Of a stretch of 64,000 bases of DNA, positions 61,079-64,000 are shown one piece after another (the stretch's first letter is position 1; every line of letters starts with the position of its first letter). The stretch is from NCBI RefSeq assembly GCF_028331445.1, contig NZ_JAQMHX010000001.1, forward strand, positions 124,001-188,000. The letters are read 5' to 3'. A program made the position numbers and the translations under genes. The notes below the pieces were generated by a model, which saw only the letters and a program-made list of their open reading frames with translations, was not told the DNA's origin and ran no database searches. The stretch comes from Candidatus Phyllobacterium onerii. Lineage in GTDB: Bacteria; Pseudomonadota; Alphaproteobacteria; Rhizobiales; Rhizobiaceae.

Positions 61079-63085
61079 ATGCTTGGGTTTGGCGATCAGA
61101 TTTCAGAATCCATCGCACACTTCGTGGGCTATTTTCACACTTCGATCGAAGCAGCGCGAGCGCGCATCGAATATCGCGAATTCAAGGCGGCACCAGAGGG
61201 TGGTCCGAATCTCAACCGTATTTTGACCGTTGAAACGTCACCGGCTCAACATTTCGATCCCGGTTCATACCAGCCTAGTTTGCACTATACGCCAACGCCA
61301 TGGTCGCCTGTGGGCCAAGTCATGATGCCGTGGGTGAGCGTTGATTCGATAGAAGTCGATCCGCACGTGGTCAGGTTGCCACATCATCATATGCATTTGC
61401 ATTCTTCCGGATCTGGTTTCAGCATAGCCAGCGAGCCGGGCCCTTATTTCGGTCAGGGTCCATCGGAAACTTCGGTCGTCCTCAAGCAGACAAGCCATCT
61501 GCAGGACAACGACGTCGTCATCATGGGCACAAAAGTGCCCGTCAATCTCGATTTTGCCGACGACGCGGCGTTCGCGCACCTCTCCGCTAATGCCTTCTCG
61601 ATCTCCGAGGCGTTTACAACAGATCATGTGCCGGGTGTGGGCGACATGGCGCAATTCTTCGCCAACGAAACCGCGAACATTCACACAGCGGCGGATGGCC
61701 CGCTGGCCTCGACCCCAGGCATCACTGTCATTGCCGCGCCCTCGATAGATGGCCTCTATGTCAATGGCGTTGAGACAACAGCAGCACCGGTGTTCGATGA
61801 CTACATTCCGAATCTGTTGAAGCCTGGTGAAGCCGCCAATTCTCCAGGAACAATCACCACCACTGAGCCTACAGTAATCAGTAGCGAGGATATTGTCGGG
61901 TCAGTGACCGTTCACGCGGGCGGCAACCTCATGGTGAATGAGGTCGTCCTGAACAGCGTGAATTCGGTTGGCGCGCATTTTGCAGTTGCAGGCAATTACT
62001 ATCACATCGATGCGATCGTTCAGACGAACGCCTACAGTGATACAGATACCTTCGAAAATGGCTTCGCAGGGATGCAATCCCTTTCCCTGCCATCGACAAA
62101 TGCCATGAACGTCGCGAGTTTCGCCCATCATTTAGATAGTGCGCAACCAGCCGACGCATCAGGTGAAGCACCGGTGTTTCCACAGAACTGGCAGATCACC
62201 GTCGTTAGTGGCGATCTGATCCAGATGAACTGGATCTCCCAGTACAATTTCATGTCGGACAATGACACGCATGTGCTCACGTCCAGCGGTGTCTATACGT
62301 CCATCGTCACCGGCGGCAATATGCAGGCGAATTCGGCATCCTTTGCCGATCTTTGCAAGTCTTACGACCTGGTGATGATCGGCGGCCATCTTTACGATGG
62401 CAACTTCATTTTCCAGACGAACATTCTGTACGACAATGACAAATTCACCACGGGCGGCGGCGCTGGCGAATATAACGGGGCTTTATCCTCGAGTGATAAC
62501 CTGTTGTGGAACTCCGCCAGCATCGAAAGTGGCGATACCACCAACTGGGTTACCGGTCTTCCGTCGCATTATCTGGAGGCCATGAACGGGTTTGCCAATG
62601 GTCACTACAACATGCCGGACGGATTTCACGGGGATCAGATCCTGGAGGGAATCGAAGGTCTGCGTGTCCTCTATATCTCCGGCAATGTCTACGATCTCAA
62701 CTACGTCCAGCAGGTGAACGTCCTCGGTGATGCCGATTATGTGGCGCATTACGAAGATGCGTTGACCGGCTCATCGGATACCGTCTGGGATATCAGCACC
62801 GGCTCGAATGCCTTGATTAATGCCGCCACGATCGTTGACAACGATACCCACGGCGGCAGTTCCTATGTTGGCGGTGGTGTATATTCGGACGCAATCCTCA
62901 TCCAGGCCGAGCTCGTCGATTCGCATCCAGCACCCGCTCCTGGCCAAGGTCAGCCCTTGGCCAATGAAGTTGTGGCATTTCTCGATAATGACGCAGATGC
63001 GCCGACCAACGATGGTCACGGTTCGACCCTTCATGTTCCGGACACGTCCCACTCGGTCGATGTCATGCAAACGGTTCTCGCATAA
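61079..63085 (+). CDS. Large type I secretion-associated protein with D-N-D repeats
   Basis: 668 residues from ATG 61079 (GGGGGAA about 8 bases upstream; 61055 is further away and weaker). No Sec signal. A first region with a histidine cluster (LPHHHMHLHSS) is followed by a repeated motif, roughly Q-x-N-x-x-x-D-x-D: LKQTSHLQDNDVV, VQTNAYSDTDTF, SQYNFMSDNDTHVL, FQTNILYDNDKF, QQVNVLGDADYV, ATIVDNDTHGG and VAFLDNDADA. Such acidic repeats may bind calcium, as RTX substrates do, though the GGxGxDxUx nonapeptide is absent. C-terminus VDVMQTVLA could be the uncleaved export signal. Directly followed by the ABC exporter gene. Confidence 0.82.
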   Translation: MLGFGDQISESIAHFVGYFHTSIEAARARIEYREFKAAPEGGPNLNRILTVETSPAQHFDPGSYQPSLHYTPTPWSPVGQVMMPWVSVDSIEVDPHVVRLPHHHMHLHSSGSGFSIASEPGPYFGQGPSETSVVLKQTSHLQDNDVVIMGTKVPVNLDFADDAAFAHLSANAFSISEAFTTDHVPGVGDMAQFFANETANIHTAADGPLASTPGITVIAAPSIDGLYVNGVETTAAPVFDDYIPNLLKPGEAANSPGTITTTEPTVISSEDIVGSVTVHAGGNLMVNEVVLNSVNSVGAHFAVAGNYYHIDAIVQTNAYSDTDTFENGFAGMQSLSLPSTNAMNVASFAHHLDSAQPADASGEAPVFPQNWQITVVSGDLIQMNWISQYNFMSDNDTHVLTSSGVYTSIVTGGNMQANSASFADLCKSYDLVMIGGHLYDGNFIFQTNILYDNDKFTTGGGAGEYNGALSSSDNLLWNSASIESGDTTNWVTGLPSHYLEAMNGFANGHYNMPDGFHGDQILEGIEGLRVLYISGNVYDLNYVQQVNVLGDADYVAHYEDALTGSSDTVWDISTGSNALINAATIVDNDTHGGSSYVGGGVYSDAILIQAELVDSHPAPAPGQGQPLANEVVAFLDNDADAPTNDGHGSTLHVPDTSHSVDVMQTVLA

Positions 63086-63115
63086 TAAGAAGAATGCTCG
63101 GGGAGCGAGAGTATT

Positions 63116-64000
63116 ATGAAATATGATGAACAGGCGGACTTGCGGGTCATCTCTCAACACTCACGTCAAGCCTTGGTCGGGCGAGAGCAAGAACGGGCTC
63201 AGTTCGACGATCTGCTCGCGGAGATGGAAAACACGATCTCTTCGCTCTTCCGGCGGGAAGTCGAGACAGCACCTTCATCCGAGGTTGTCGAACCCGCCGA
63301 GATCAATCCGCGGCACACCGCGCAACCCGGTACCGCTCCCATGGAGATCATTGAACCTGTCACTGAGCCCGTCGTGGAAGTGCGTCAGGAGAGCCCATTG
63401 TCTCCCCCTCCCGCGAGCGCTGAAGTTGGGAAGATAATCGAAGGGGACAGGGGGCCGGTTAAGGCGCGCGCGCCCGTGTCTGGCGGAAATGGTTCGGGAA
63501 ACGGTGTAGCCGTCAATGATAATGGCGGTGGTGGTGGCTTCCACCAGCGTGTCACCGCGGTCAGTTTCAGCGACAGCTTCAAGAATGGCGTCAATGCGGT
63601 TCGCCGCAACCTCATGATCGCCATGGGGTTCACTATTTTTCTCAACATACTTGTCCTGGCCATTCCAATCTATCTCTTCCAGATATCGGACCGCGTGCTC
63701 ACCAGCCGATCGACAGATACGCTCGTCATGCTGACACTGGTGATCGTCGGTGCAGTCATAGTCCAGGTGATTCTCGATGCGATACGGCGCTTCATCCTGA
63801 TGCGAACCGCCGTGGAAGTCGCCGTCCAGCTTGGTGCACCGATCCTTAGCGCTGCAGCGCGTGCATCCCTGCACGGCAACGGCAAGGACTATCAGGTGCT
63901 GGGCGATCTTCAGCAGCTCCGTGCGTTCCTCACTTCGGGCACGCTGCTATCTTTCTTCGACGCGCCGATTGCCCCCCTGTTCGTTCTGGCGGTCTTCCTT
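63116..64000 (+). CDS. Type I secretion ABC permease/ATPase, 5' part
   Basis: Runs past the window; 295 codons are visible from ATG 63116. Residues 1-145 are a low-complexity proline/glutamate-rich and glycine-rich extension (to NDNGGGGGFHQR). The membrane domain then starts: NLMIAMGFTIFLNILVLAIP, IYLFQISDRVLTSRSTDTLV, LILDAIRR-like VILDAIRRFILMRTAVEVAV, LGDLQQLRAFLTSGTLLSFF and DAPIAPLFVLAVFL, which are signatures of PrtD/HlyB-type exporters (TIGR01842-like). It would export the two preceding proteins with a membrane fusion partner that should lie downstream. Confidence 0.9.
   Translation, partial: MKYDEQADLRVISQHSRQALVGREQERAQFDDLLAEMENTISSLFRREVETAPSSEVVEPAEINPRHTAQPGTAPMEIIEPVTEPVVEVRQESPLSPPPASAEVGKIIEGDRGPVKARAPVSGGNGSGNGVAVNDNGGGGGFHQRVTAVSFSDSFKNGVNAVRRNLMIAMGFTIFLNILVLAIPIYLFQISDRVLTSRSTDTLVMLTLVIVGAVIVQVILDAIRRFILMRTAVEVAVQLGAPILSAAARASLHGNGKDYQVLGDLQQLRAFLTSGTLLSFFDAPIAPLFVLAVFL

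Overview
The window reads as chromosome of an alphaproteobacterium of the order Hyphomicrobiales (Rhizobiales), most likely in the Brucella/Ochrobactrum/Phyllobacterium part of that order. Three things support this: a Brucella Omp2-type porin with the diagnostic VCDAYGAGFFYIPGTETC segment, a Shemin-pathway hemA, and the housekeeping run murA - DUF2948 - hisD - UPF0262 - LMW phosphatase - infA - maf - yacG. The genus is inferred, not proven.

Layout. 1-9 kb: end of a class I aminotransferase, hemA, allantoicase, a UDP-glucose 4-epimerase, a tiny NepR-like ORF, the divergent azoR/lysR pair, a GntR - BtpA - PfkB cassette and tRNA-Thr. 9-15 kb: the housekeeping block. 15-20.6 kb: two convergent Gfo/Idh/MocA oxidoreductases sharing a CTAG, tRNA-Phe, the porin with its terminator, and an L-2-hydroxyglutarate-oxidase-like gene with a small partner. 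21-49.7 kb: a large Wzx/Wzy-type surface polysaccharide locus. It holds a flippase, polymerase-like membrane protein, BY-kinase/chain-length protein, outer-membrane export protein, WecA-like initiating transferase, six glycosyltransferases, a pyruvyltransferase, an acetyltransferase and nucleotide-sugar genes (fcl, rfbC, a CDP-glucose synthase-like enzyme, a C-methyltransferase, an SDR epimerase). It also holds less usual members: a GSA-aminomutase-like aminotransferase, a GH140/DUF4038-type secreted hydrolase, a DUF4910 aminopeptidase-like protein and a PIG-L deacetylase.

50-59.4 kb: the most unusual region. A YcaO enzyme and a TfuA protein lie directly downstream of two small genes whose products share an N-terminal leader-like segment. 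One ends in a single core-like segment; the other carries seven 19-residue repeats built around R-A-H. I read this as an undescribed ribosomally made, post-translationally modified peptide (RiPP) system, probably thioamide-type. A BTAD/TolB-like/TPR activator lies upstream, and two paralogous LuxR-type regulators with degenerate receiver domains flank the block. Both LuxR promoters carry an almost identical 18-bp element (two GTCACG half-sites 11 bp apart). A third, weaker copy sits downstream of tfuA ahead of a long inverted repeat and an intrinsic terminator, which could mark a small RNA.

60-64 kb: a type I secretion locus. It has a Q/G- and N/G-repeat acidic protein, a 668-residue secreted-type protein carrying repeated D-N-D motifs also present in the first protein, and the start of a PrtD/HlyB-like ABC exporter that runs off the window.
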